NCBI RefSeq assembly: GCF_902459745.1
Contig: NZ_CABPSJ010000003.1
Location: 1 to 64,000, forward strand
Length of the DNA stretch: 64,000 nt
Origin: Pandoraea communis
GTDB taxonomy: Bacteria; Pseudomonadota; Gammaproteobacteria; Burkholderiales; Burkholderiaceae
Direction: 5' to 3'
In this document: one piece after another, positions 29,276 to 39,551 of the stretch
How the letters are laid out: each line of letters starts with the position of its first letter
Numbering within the stretch: position 1 is the stretch's first letter
Translations under genes and position numbers: made by a program
Notes under the pieces: generated by a model
What the model saw: the letters and a program-made list of their open reading frames with translations, nothing else
Told to the model about the DNA's origin: nothing
The model's database searches: none

Positions 29276-29404
29276 GACGGTCGTCTTATAAGCTCTCGCG
29301 AGTATAACGCGGTGTCATGGCGCCGAGCGCGCCCCGGCCCCAAGGTTGGGATACGTCTCAGGCGGCCCCGCAGCGGCCCCTGATCGCCCTTGGCTGCCGC
29401 CCCC

Positions 29405-30328
29405 TTATCGATCCGTCGCGCCGGTGCGCTCTGCGGCACTTGCCAGACGTTGGCGGCGCAGTGTGCGCAGGCTGTCGAACACGACGAGCACGACACCGAA
29501 CCAGATCGGCATGTACGTCCATAGACCGCGAGCCGTGAAGGGTTCGTCGAGCAGGAAGATCGAGACGACGAAAAGCAGCACCGGCTCCACGTACCCGAAA
29601 ATGCCGTACAGCCCGATAGGCAGCATACGAGCGGCACCTAGCGTGCTCGCCAGTGCGCCGGCACTGAGCAGGCCAAGCGCGGGCAGCCAGAGCCAGTAGC
29701 GAGGCTCGCCGAGCACGATGGCGTTTTGCGGCCAGGCTTGCCAGAGCACCACGGCGGCGACCGGTGTCATGGCCAGCACTTCCATCGTGAAGCCGCTGAG
29801 TGGGTCGAGCCGCAGCCGCCGGCGCAGCACGAAATAGGGCGGATAGCCGAACATGATGAGCGCTGTCACCCATGACAGGGCGCGCGTCGCCCAGAGTTCA
29901 TGGGCCACCCCCAATGCGGCCACGATTACGGCGGCCAACTGCAGCCGGTTCAGCCGCTCCTTGTACACCGTGCGCCCGGCCAGCACCATGGTGAGCGGCA
30001 GCAGGAAGTAACCGAGGGAGACATCGAGCAGACGCTGTTGCAGCGGAGCCCACACGAACAGCCAGAGCTGAACGCTCAACAGCGCCGCGCAGAGCAATAC
30101 CGCGCCCAACAGCGCCGGCCGGTGAAGTACGTGCGAAATCGTGCTGCCGAGAATGTTCCAGCGCCGCAGTACCGACACGATGACGAGCGTGCCGGGCAGC
30201 GTCAGCAGAATGCGCCAGGCGAACACATCCAGGCCGGTCAGGGGCGCCAACTGCGAGACGAGCGCGGGCATGACGGCGAACATGACCGACGCCGAGACAG
30301 AGAGCATCACGCCGCGACCGGAAAGCAT
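29405..30328 (-). CDS. rarD: EamA/DMT-family transporter, RarD-like
   Basis: A 307-residue protein with ten hydrophobic helices in two EamA repeats. The start MLSGRGVMLSVSASVMFAVMPAL, the QLWLFVWAPLQQRLLDVSLGYFLLPL segment and the second-repeat PIGLYGIFGYVEPVLLFVVS segment are RarD hallmarks. AGGA lies before the ATG. RarD proteins are inner-membrane transporters of uncertain substrate. Single gene, divergent from hisN. Confidence 0.85.
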   Translation of the reverse strand: MLSGRGVMLSVSASVMFAVMPALVSQLAPLTGLDVFAWRILLTLPGTLVIVSVLRRWNILGSTISHVLHRPALLGAVLLCAALLSVQLWLFVWAPLQQRLLDVSLGYFLLPLTMVLAGRTVYKERLNRLQLAAVIVAALGVAHELWATRALSWVTALIMFGYPPYFVLRRRLRLDPLSGFTMEVLAMTPVAAVVLWQAWPQNAIVLGEPRYWLWLPALGLLSAGALASTLGAARMLPIGLYGIFGYVEPVLLFVVSIFLLDEPFTARGLWTYMPIWFGVVLVVFDSLRTLRRQRLASAAERTGATDR

Positions 30329-30531
30329 GGGTGTCCTGTGAAATGAGGCGAGAGGGCAGGCGCTTCGCCCGGATCAGGCCGCGAGCATAGCAAATTTGCA
30401 CCAGACCGGGGCGTTCTCGTGAGATTGCGCCCGGCCGGGCCCGGCCAGGCTCATGAGCGCGTATGATCGCCATTCGTCGCCGTTTTTCATTTCTTGCCGC
30501 CGCGCGCGGCACATTTGCAGGAGATTCGTGC

Positions 30532-31332
30532 ATGTCGTCCGTCCCCGCTGTTGCTGAATACGCGGCTTTCGCAGCTTCGATGGCCGATGCCGTCAGGCCG
30601 CTGTCGCTAGGCTGGTTCCGCCGGCGTCTGGCCGTCGACGACAAGGCGGACGAGAGTCCGGTCACGATTGCGGATCGCGAGGTCGAGACCGCGCTGCGCG
30701 AGAAGATCGCGGCACGATATCCGTCGCACGGCATTTGGGGCGAGGAGTTCGGCAAGCGCGGTGTGGATGCGGAATTCGTCTGGTCGGTCGATCCCATCGA
30801 CGGCACGCGCAGCTTTATCACGGGGCACCCGCTGTGGGGCACCTTGCTGGCGCTGCTGCAAAACGGTAAGCCGATCGTCGGTGTGATCGACATTCCGGCA
30901 ACGGGCGAGCGCTGGGTCGGTGTGAACGACGCCGCCAGCGGCGTGCACGAAGCCCGCTTCGGCGGCGAGCTATGCCGCACCAGCCCGGTGACTGTGCTGG
31001 CCGACGCGACTGTTTATGCGACGTCGCCCGACATTTTCGATGCGGCGGAGTATGCGCAATTCGAGCGTTTGACGAAGGCCGTGAGCCGCCGTCGTTTCGG
31101 CGGCGATTGCTACGCCTACGGGCTGCTGGCGAGCGGGCACATCGAACTCGTCATGGAAGCCGGATTGCAGACCTACGACTATCTGGCGGTGGCACCTGTC
31201 GTCGAAGCGGCGGGGGGTGTCATCACCGATTGGGAAGGCAAGCCGCTCACGCTGACCTCGCAGGGGCGCGTGCTGGCGGCGGCGAATGCCGAACTGCACG
31301 CCGCCGCGCTGGCGTGCATTCGCGCGGACTGA
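30532..31332 (+). CDS. hisN: Histidinol-phosphatase, inositol-monophosphatase family
   Basis: A 266-residue magnesium-dependent phosphatase. The metal ligands lie in IWGEEFG and VDPIDGTRSFITGHPLWGTLLALL, and the C-terminal YDYLAVAPVVEAAGGVITDWEG completes the site. The FITGHPLWG segment and lack of an N-terminal extension favour HisN over SuhB or CysQ. AGGAGA precedes the ATG at 30532; the longer frame is rejected. It would remove phosphate from histidinol phosphate, though activity on related sugar phosphates cannot be excluded. Confidence 0.82.
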   Translation: MSSVPAVAEYAAFAASMADAVRPLSLGWFRRRLAVDDKADESPVTIADREVETALREKIAARYPSHGIWGEEFGKRGVDAEFVWSVDPIDGTRSFITGHPLWGTLLALLQNGKPIVGVIDIPATGERWVGVNDAASGVHEARFGGELCRTSPVTVLADATVYATSPDIFDAAEYAQFERLTKAVSRRRFGGDCYAYGLLASGHIELVMEAGLQTYDYLAVAPVVEAAGGVITDWEGKPLTLTSQGRVLAAANAELHAAALACIRAD

Positions 31333-31357
31333 GATCGCGAGCGCGCCGGGGAACGGA

Positions 31358-32689
31358 TCACGCCATCTGGCGCGGAAGGCCTCGCCAGATGCGCGGCAGC
31401 AAGACACCCAGCACGATGCCGCGCGTGGCGAGAAACGCCAGCAGCGCCAGCCACAAGCCGTGATTGCCCCACGCCGCGAGCGTGAGCGGCATCACGGCAC
31501 CAAAGACCAGCAGACCGATCAGCGAGGACGTGAGCAGTTCGCGCGTGCGAGTCGCACCGATGAACACGCCGTCGAGCTGAAAACACCACACCGCGACAAT
31601 GGGCGAAAGCACGGCCCACGGCAGAAATTCGCGCGCGGCCTCACGCAGCGCCGGTTGATCGGTCAGTGTGTCGATGATGGCGCCGCCCGCCAGCGCGTAG
31701 ACCAGCGCAAACGCAACGGCGCAGCCCAGCGCCCATCCGAGCGACAGCCGTATCGCATGCAGCAACGCCTGCCGTTGGCGGGCGCCGACATAGGCGCCCA
31801 CCAGCGCTTCGGCGGCGTGGGCAAAGCCATCGAGACCATACGCCATGAACGTCTGGAAGTTCAACAGCAGGGCGTTGGCGGCGAGCGTCGTATCGCCAAG
31901 CCTCGCGCCGACGCGGGCAAACCACGCGAAGGCGAGTTGCAGGAACAGCGTGCGCAGGAAGATATCGAGATTGAGCCGCAGCAGGCGCCACAGGGCGGTT
32001 CGTTCGACGAGCGTGGCAAGCCGCAGGGGCGGCAGGCCGGGTGTGCGGGCGAGCCAGAGCAGCCAGGCGCCGAGCACGAAGCCAAGCACATCGGCCAGTG
32101 CGCTCGCCGAAGCGATGCCCGCCACGCCCCACCCGAATACGCGTACGAAGACGAGCACGGCCACGATGTTCACAAGGTTGATGAATACCTGCACGGCGAG
32201 CCCTTGCCGCACGCGTTGACACGCCAGCAGATAGCCGAGCACCACATAGTTGCCCAGTGCCAGCGGCGCGGCGACGATGCGGATGCTGGCGTATTCGCGC
32301 CCGAGCGCCCGCACTTGCTCGCTGCCACCCAGCCACGAAATGCCCACCGACACCAGCGGATGGCGAAAGACCAGTAGCACCGCGCCGATGGCAAACGCCA
32401 GTGCCAGCGCACGCGCGAGCGTATCGCGCAGACGCACCGTATCGTTCGCACCGAACGCCTGCGCGGCAAGCCCCGTGGTGCCCATGCGCAGGAACGAGAA
32501 GCCCCAGAAGATCAGGTTCAGCAGCAGGCCGCCAAGCGCGACGCCGCCCAGATAGGCCGGTCCCGGCAAGTGACCGGCCACGGCAGTGTCGACGGCCGAG
32601 AGCAGGGGCTGGGTGAGATTGGCGAGCACGATGGGCACCGCCAGACGAAGCAGTTGCCGGTGACCGGTGGCCGCAGGGGCAGGGTTCAT
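31358..32689 (-). CDS. MATE-family efflux transporter, DinF-like
   Basis: A 443-residue protein with 12 hydrophobic helices in two MatE halves (LRLAVPIVLANLTQPLLSAVDTAVAGHL at the start). The LPGPAYLGGVALGGLLLNLIFW segment and the short loops match the DinF branch rather than NorM. These antiporters export cationic or oxidised compounds using H+ or Na+. Convergent with hisN (25 bp apart). Confidence 0.88.
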   Translation of the reverse strand: MNPAPAATGHRQLLRLAVPIVLANLTQPLLSAVDTAVAGHLPGPAYLGGVALGGLLLNLIFWGFSFLRMGTTGLAAQAFGANDTVRLRDTLARALALAFAIGAVLLVFRHPLVSVGISWLGGSEQVRALGREYASIRIVAAPLALGNYVVLGYLLACQRVRQGLAVQVFINLVNIVAVLVFVRVFGWGVAGIASASALADVLGFVLGAWLLWLARTPGLPPLRLATLVERTALWRLLRLNLDIFLRTLFLQLAFAWFARVGARLGDTTLAANALLLNFQTFMAYGLDGFAHAAEALVGAYVGARQRQALLHAIRLSLGWALGCAVAFALVYALAGGAIIDTLTDQPALREAAREFLPWAVLSPIVAVWCFQLDGVFIGATRTRELLTSSLIGLLVFGAVMPLTLAAWGNHGLWLALLAFLATRGIVLGVLLPRIWRGLPRQMA

Positions 32690-32899
32690 GGGTGAGTTGT
32701 GCGGCAGCCGTTCATGGCGGCACCGTCGGTCCGCGCAGGGCGGTGGGTTATGAGTGCGCCGATTATAAGGGCTGGCAGACGTCTGGACGCGATAGGGCTA
32801 GGGCACGCGTAAAGCACGAACGGTACAATGCCTGACTTCTCCGTCGCCACGGAAAGGCCGCGTAGGCCGTCCCCGTCGTTTTCACTGGTTTCGTCCGCC

Positions 32900-33274
32900 A
32901 TGACTTCACCGAACTTCCCGGCTTCCCGTTCGGCCTGCCGCCCCTACCGCCGTTATGCGCTTGCCGTCGCCTTATGTCTTGCAAGCCTGCCGGTGCTCGC
33001 CGATGTGACGCTGCAGCGCGGCCCGCCGCCCCCACGCTTCGAAGATCCGCATGCGGCTCCCAAGGGAGAGTTCTGGGTGCCGGGCTACTGGCAATGGAAA
33101 GACGGCCGCTACGACTGGGTCGACGGTCACACGGAACCCAAACGGCCGGGTATGCGCTACACCCCGCCGCACTGGGAGGCGACGGGCGATCACGAATGGA
33201 CCTTGCGCGATGGCGCATGGGAGCCGTCTGGCTGGGGGCCAGGCACGATTCACGAGATTCGTGCGCCCAAGTGA
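32900..33274 (+). CDS. YXWGXW repeat-containing secreted protein
   Basis: A 124-residue protein. A signal peptide ends near VLADV (about residue 35). The mature domain holds imperfect repeats of the form W-x-G-Y-W-x-W (FWVPGYWQWKDGRYDWVDGH, HWEATGDHEWTLRDGAWEPSGWG), typical of the YXWGXW family of short periplasmic or surface proteins. The ATG at 32900 gives the best signal peptide. Function unknown. Confidence 0.75.
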   Translation: MTSPNFPASRSACRPYRRYALAVALCLASLPVLADVTLQRGPPPPRFEDPHAAPKGEFWVPGYWQWKDGRYDWVDGHTEPKRPGMRYTPPHWEATGDHEWTLRDGAWEPSGWGPGTIHEIRAPK

Positions 33275-33906
33275 TGTTGCGCTGTCGCCCTGCGGCATTG
33301 CACACACCGAGAATCCACTGGGTGTTTTATTCGGCAATCCGATGTATTCGATTATTTACCGACTTGACGGGCACAAGGCGGTGCCGTTACGCGAAAAATA
33401 TTGACACGTCCAGAACGTTGAACAACACTATGCCGACATCGCGTCACCACGAAACGCGGAACAGTCGCAGTTGGCGTAATTTAAATTATTTGTGCAAAGA
33501 AATTGCGCGAGATTTGCGTGTGTCGGATAGACATTTCGAGTGCGTCGCCGGCGGCTGAAGGTGTAACGTCCAAGGACTTCCGGGGAGGAGGCGGGCGTCA
33601 TCGATTATCGGGTTGTCTCAACGTTTTGGGATCCGTTATGTGCACCGTACGCATTGTCTCGAGCACCTCCCCGAGGGCAGCGCGCCTCGCTCGTCATTTG
33701 GCTCGGTATTCTTCCGTCCCCACTCAAACGCCTGGCGGATTCACGCACAGGTGCATAACGTAAGACCCCATACACGGTCTGCGGTCTCTTCGATCTGCGG
33801 GGCAATTGCCACGAAGATCTGTCGTTTCCCGAATTCATATGCCGGACAATCGCCGCGACGTGCGGCACGGCTCGTCACCATCGTGTGACAAATGGCAGGA
33901 GCGTGT
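33275..33906. promoter_or_regulatory. Long upstream region of the aspT-aspT-asdA operon
   Basis: About 630 bases with no supportable gene. TTGACA at 33401-33406 in an AT-richer patch could be a -35 element, but the -10 at normal spacing is poor. The length suggests substantial control of the downstream operon. Minus-strand frames here (such as 33605-33868) lack ribosome sites. Confidence 0.4.
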
Positions 33907-35595
33907 ATGCAGTGTTCAGTACCGTTGTTCGATGCCGTACCGTTGATCACCGTGTTTGTCTGCGTCGTGCTGGGCCAACTGCTCGGGCGCGTCAGGCTCG
34001 GCCCGATACAACTCGGCGGCGTGTGCGGTGCGCTGCTCGTCGCGTTGCTTGTGGGCCAGACCGGCTGTATGGTGGAGGGCTCGCTCAAGGACTTCGCATT
34101 CGCGCTCTTCATCTTCGCCATGGGCTTTTCCGCCGGGCCACAGTTCGTAGATAACCTGAACTTGCGTGGCCTGCGCTTTGGCGTGCTTTCCATTATCGAA
34201 GTGGTCTTCGTGTTCGGCATCGTGATGATCGCCGTGACGTGGCTCGGCCTGGACCCCGGCACGGCGGGCGGGTTGGCGGCGGGGGCTGCAACGGAATCGG
34301 CGATGGTTGGCACCGCCATCGAAGCCCTCAATCGGCTCGGCCTTGCGCCCGACGCGTTCAAGGCATTGCAGGCCAACGTCGTGACCGCTTACACGCTGAC
34401 GTATGTGTTCGGCCTCATCACCATCGTGCTGTTCACCAACCTGCTGGCGCCGCGTTTGCTGGGCATCGATCTCAAGCAGGACAGCGCGCGCCTCGCCCGG
34501 GAAATGGAAGACGAGAACGGCGGCGAAGCCGGTGTGCCCGCGGCGCCCGATCTGGTCGGACGCAGCTATCGTGTGGCGCATCCGGGGCTGAGCGTTGCCG
34601 CGCTGGAGGCGGCGCTCGAGGGAAGTGTGGCCGTTGAGCGGGTGCGTCGTGCGTCGGCGTCGGTGCCTGTCGCGCAGAGCCTCGCGCTCGAGCCGGGAGA
34701 CGAACTCCTGCTCGTCGGCCGGCGCGACGTCATGCTCGAAGCGCATGCGCTTGTCGGCCCCGAGGTCGCGGGCACCGAAACGAACGAGATCGTGCTGGTG
34801 GAGCGCGACTTCGTCATGACCAATAAGGAAGCCGAAGGCCGCACCGTGAGCGACCTGCGCCGCGAAGCGCCGATCGACGTGCGTCACGGCGTGTTCGTCA
34901 AGTCGGTCAGACGCATGGGCATGCCATTACCCTCGCTGGGCAAGATTGCGCTGCAACGCGGCGACGTGGTCACGCTGCAAGGCTTGCAAAGCGATGTGGA
35001 CCGTGCGGGCGAGGTGCTCGGCAAACCCGTGCCGTATGGCAACAAGACGAGTCTCGTGTTTGTCGGCCTTGCGCTGATCGTGGGGCTTTGCATCGGACAT
35101 CTGTCGGTGCGTATTGGCGGTGTGCCGATGACGCTGGGCTCGGGTGGTGGCGCGCTGCTCTCCGGTCTGGCGAGCGGCTGGCTGCTCTCGCGGCGTCCTA
35201 CCTGGGGCGCGTTCCCGCCTGCGGCCTATGAATTGCTTAAGGAACTGGGGCTGGCGGTGTTCGTGGTGTGTGTCGGTCTGTCGGCCGGGCCGCAAGCTGC
35301 CGTGCTGCTGCGAGAGCACGGTCTGGCATTGCCGGTGGTGGGCATCTGTGTGTCTCTCATCCCGGCCCTGGTGTCGTTGTGGGTCGGCCACAAGTTGCTG
35401 CGTATCGACGGGCCCATTCTCATCGGCGCCATCGCCGGTCAGCAGGCGAGTACGCCGGCGATCAGCGCCGTGGTGCAAACGGCGGACAGTGCGTTGCCGG
35501 TCGTGGGGTACACGGTGACGTACGCGCTGTCGAACGTGCTGTTGCCGCTCATGGGGCCGGCAGTGGTTTTTGTCGCTCATCAGTTTTCGCGTTAG
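33907..35595 (+). CDS. Aspartate:alanine exchanger family transporter (AspT paralogue 1)
   Basis: A 562-residue AAE-family antiporter. Two membrane halves of about five helices each flank a central cytoplasmic region with two TrkA_C/RCK_C-like domains (about 205-375). The repeated motif GGVCGALLVALLVGQ / LGSGGGALLSGLASGW and the acidic TEDs-like AGAATESAMVGTAIE segment are family features. The start at 33907 is chosen because AGGAG lies 5 bases upstream; an ATG at 33892 has no site. It exchanges aspartate for alanine if like AspT, but the two paralogues have clearly diverged. Confidence 0.85.
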   Translation: MQCSVPLFDAVPLITVFVCVVLGQLLGRVRLGPIQLGGVCGALLVALLVGQTGCMVEGSLKDFAFALFIFAMGFSAGPQFVDNLNLRGLRFGVLSIIEVVFVFGIVMIAVTWLGLDPGTAGGLAAGAATESAMVGTAIEALNRLGLAPDAFKALQANVVTAYTLTYVFGLITIVLFTNLLAPRLLGIDLKQDSARLAREMEDENGGEAGVPAAPDLVGRSYRVAHPGLSVAALEAALEGSVAVERVRRASASVPVAQSLALEPGDELLLVGRRDVMLEAHALVGPEVAGTETNEIVLVERDFVMTNKEAEGRTVSDLRREAPIDVRHGVFVKSVRRMGMPLPSLGKIALQRGDVVTLQGLQSDVDRAGEVLGKPVPYGNKTSLVFVGLALIVGLCIGHLSVRIGGVPMTLGSGGGALLSGLASGWLLSRRPTWGAFPPAAYELLKELGLAVFVVCVGLSAGPQAAVLLREHGLALPVVGICVSLIPALVSLWVGHKLLRIDGPILIGAIAGQQASTPAISAVVQTADSALPVVGYTVTYALSNVLLPLMGPAVVFVAHQFSR

Positions 35596-35607
35596 GGCGT
35601 GCCGGCA

Positions 35608-35630
35608 GGGTCGGGGCAAGGCCCTGACCC
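35608..35630 (+). other. Intercistronic hairpin between the aspT paralogues
   Basis: GGGTC-G-GGGC (35608-35617) pairs with GCCC-T-GACCC (35621-35630) across a 3-base loop with one G-T pair. No T-tract, so more likely an mRNA-stability or partial-termination element than a terminator. Confidence 0.55.
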
Positions 35631-35669
35631 CGCCGGTCGCCGTTCCCATTTTTTGACGGAGGTTCTCCC

Positions 35670-37355
35670 GTGGAACTCGTGCATAGCATTCTTAAACATG
35701 TCCCGGAGGTCGCGATCTTTCTATCGCTCGCCCTCGGGTACGCCATCGGGGCGATCAGGTTCGGGTCATTCCAGTTGGGCGGTGTCGGCGGTTCGCTGCT
35801 CGTGGCCGTCGTTGTCTCTCAGATCGGCATCTCAGTCGACGCGGGCGTGAAGAGCATCATGTTCGCGCTCTTCATCTACGCCGTGGGTTACGAGAGCGGT
35901 CCGCAGTTCTTTAGTTCGCTCTCGCGCAAGACGCTGCGCGAAATCGGCATGGCCGTCTTCCTTGCCGCCTCGGGGCTGGTGACGGTGCTGATCTGCGCCA
36001 AGATTTTCGGCTTCGACAAGGGGCTTGCCGCAGGTGTGGCCGGTGGCGGTCTCACGCAGTCGGCCATCATCGGCACGGCCGGCGATGCCATCTCGCGTCT
36101 GGGGCTATCGGCGGACGAGGTCAAACGTCTGCAATCGGAGGTGGCCATCGGCTATGCCGTCACGTACATCTTCGGCAGCCTCGGCGCCATCATCGTGTGC
36201 GCGTCGCTCGTACCGAAACTCATGGGCCGCACGCTCAAGGACGATGCGAAGAAAGCCGAACTCGAGATGGCCGGCGGTCAGACTGCGCTCTCGGCCGACC
36301 AGGTCGATTCGCTGCCGCCGCTCGTCGGCCGTGTCTATCGCGTGACGACCGGCGCGGGCAAGCGTGTGGTCGACGTCGAGAAGCAGTTGACCGATGGCGT
36401 GACCGTCGAGCGCTTGCGCCGCAACGGGAAGATCATCATCGCCACCGACGATCTGGTACTCGAAGCCGGCGACGACGTCATGCTCATTGGACGCCGTGAA
36501 GCGGCGACCGACGCGTGGCGTCTGTTGGGCGACGAGCAGCGTCCGTCGAGCGATCTCGACATTCCGTTGCGTATGCAGGAAGTCGTGTTCGCCCGCAAGG
36601 GCGGCAACGGCAAGACGCTCGGCGAACTGAAGGCGGGCGTAGCGCGCGACGTCAAGCACGGCGTGTATATCGCGAAGATCGCGCGGATGGGGCAGCCCGT
36701 GCCGGTGCTCGACGACACCATCGTCTATCACGGCGACGTGGTCACGCTGTATGGCGCCGACAGCGACGTGCAGCGTGCTGCGAAGGAAGCCGGTTACCCC
36801 GTCGCTTATTCGGTGAAGACCGATTATGTGTATATGGGGATCGGCATCGTGTTCGGTCTGCTGATCGGCTACATCGTGGTCAAGGTCGGCGGTATTCCGC
36901 TCACGCTGGGCAGCGGCGGCGGTGCGCTGCTCTCCGGTCTGATCTTCGGGTGGCTGCGCGGCAAGCATCCGACCTTCGGCGCGATGCCGCTCGCTGCGAG
37001 TTCGCTGCTCAAGGAGCTGGGGCTCGCGGCCTTCGTGACCTGCGTTGGTCTGTCGGCTGGCGCGCAGGCATGGCAAACCCTTCAACAGAGCGGCGTCTCG
37101 ATCTTCGTCGCCGGGGTGATCGTCACGATCGTGCCGCTGCTTCTCACCTATCTGTTCGGCCGTTACGTGCTTCGCTACGACAACGTGGCCATTCTGGCCG
37201 GTGCGCTCTCAGGCTCGCGCAGCGCCAACCCGGCCTTCGGCGAAGTGCTCGACAAGGCCGAGAGCAATGTGCCGACCGTGCCGTTCGCCATTACCTACGC
37301 CATCGCCAACGTGCTGCTCACGCTGCTCGGGCCGCTGGTGGTGTCGCTGACCTGA
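35670..37355 (+). CDS. aspT: Aspartate:alanine antiporter AspT (paralogue 2)
   Basis: A 561-residue AAE-family exchanger with the same plan: about five helices, two RCK_C domains (about 205-370), and about five more helices. Motifs GGVGGSLLVAVVVSQIG, GGLTQSAIIGTAGDAI and GSGGGALLSGLIFGWLRG mirror paralogue 1. It is closest to asdA, and in Tetragenococcus and Comamonas-type systems AspT swaps external aspartate for internal alanine, making the process proton-motive. GACGGAGG lies upstream of the GTG start. A strong hairpin separates it from asdA. Confidence 0.9.
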   Translation: MELVHSILKHVPEVAIFLSLALGYAIGAIRFGSFQLGGVGGSLLVAVVVSQIGISVDAGVKSIMFALFIYAVGYESGPQFFSSLSRKTLREIGMAVFLAASGLVTVLICAKIFGFDKGLAAGVAGGGLTQSAIIGTAGDAISRLGLSADEVKRLQSEVAIGYAVTYIFGSLGAIIVCASLVPKLMGRTLKDDAKKAELEMAGGQTALSADQVDSLPPLVGRVYRVTTGAGKRVVDVEKQLTDGVTVERLRRNGKIIIATDDLVLEAGDDVMLIGRREAATDAWRLLGDEQRPSSDLDIPLRMQEVVFARKGGNGKTLGELKAGVARDVKHGVYIAKIARMGQPVPVLDDTIVYHGDVVTLYGADSDVQRAAKEAGYPVAYSVKTDYVYMGIGIVFGLLIGYIVVKVGGIPLTLGSGGGALLSGLIFGWLRGKHPTFGAMPLAASSLLKELGLAAFVTCVGLSAGAQAWQTLQQSGVSIFVAGVIVTIVPLLLTYLFGRYVLRYDNVAILAGALSGSRSANPAFGEVLDKAESNVPTVPFAITYAIANVLLTLLGPLVVSLT

Positions 37356-37392
37356 GGTACGCAAAGGCGTCGCGTGATCGCGACGCCGTACC
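37356..37392 (+). other. Strong intercistronic stem-loop between aspT and asdA
   Basis: GGTAC (37356-37360) and GGCGTCGCG (37366-37374) pair with CGCGACGCC (37379-37387) and GTACC (37388-37392): 14 base pairs with a 5-base bulge and a TGAT loop. No T-tract. It lies 1 base after the aspT stop and about 100 bases before asdA. Confidence 0.7.
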
Positions 37393-37465
37393 GCCCGACG
37401 TATTTGGTTCATTCACCCGATCGTCCGTCATTGCCCCCGCAAGACGGAATCGCGATGGGTGGTAG

Positions 37466-39103
<1,638 letters not shown>

Positions 39104-39204
39104 GTCAGCCGCACTGGGCGTTGCGCATCGACTTCGGTGCCGGGTCTGATCGCCCGGCACCCGCTGGCGCCCCCTCGGTCGCCCCTTCATGGCGATCGAC
39201 CATT

Positions 39205-39233
39205 GCCCGGGAAGCGGTTTCCCGGGCTTTTTT
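39205..39233 (+). terminator. Rho-independent terminator after asdA
   Basis: GCCCGGGAA (39205-39213) pairs with TTCCCGGGC (39219-39227), loop of 5, followed by six T (39228-39233). A further hairpin (GGTGCCGGG/CCCGGCACC, 39136-39161) precedes it. Confidence 0.9.
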
Positions 39234-39332
39234 GTGATGTGGGAGCGATGCGGCTCGCTAGCGGTGGGAATGCGCGCAAAGTGCGTCGTAGGTGCGAAAC
39301 GCGCAAGGCGGGCGTGTGATCGACGGACACCC

Positions 39333-39359
39333 AATAAAAATGCCCGCACGAGGCGGGCA
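39333..39359 (-). terminator. Terminator-like hairpin on the minus strand
   Basis: TGCCCGC (39341-39347) pairs with GCGGGCA (39353-39359), loop of 5. On the minus strand it runs into ATTTTTATT (complement of 39333-39340). A-runs flank both sides. There is no minus-strand gene directly upstream; it may insulate asdA from read-through on the opposite strand. Confidence 0.5.
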
Positions 39360-39551
39360 AAAATCACTACAGGGGAAGTCACGCGATATGAGTGGCAATC
39401 GATCGAAAGAGTTCCCGGCATTTTGTGACTGGCAGCGCGTCATCCGATCGACGTAAAATAGCCCCTTGTCGCTAAAGCACCCTCCTCATGTCGGACGCGG
39501 CGCATAACGCTAGCGGATGGCATCAGTGTGGGGTGGGATTTCGGGTGTCGA

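Noticed and set aside
33605-33868. 87-codon minus-strand frame upstream of aspT
   Set aside because: No ribosome site or recognisable domain; the region reads better as a promoter/leader.
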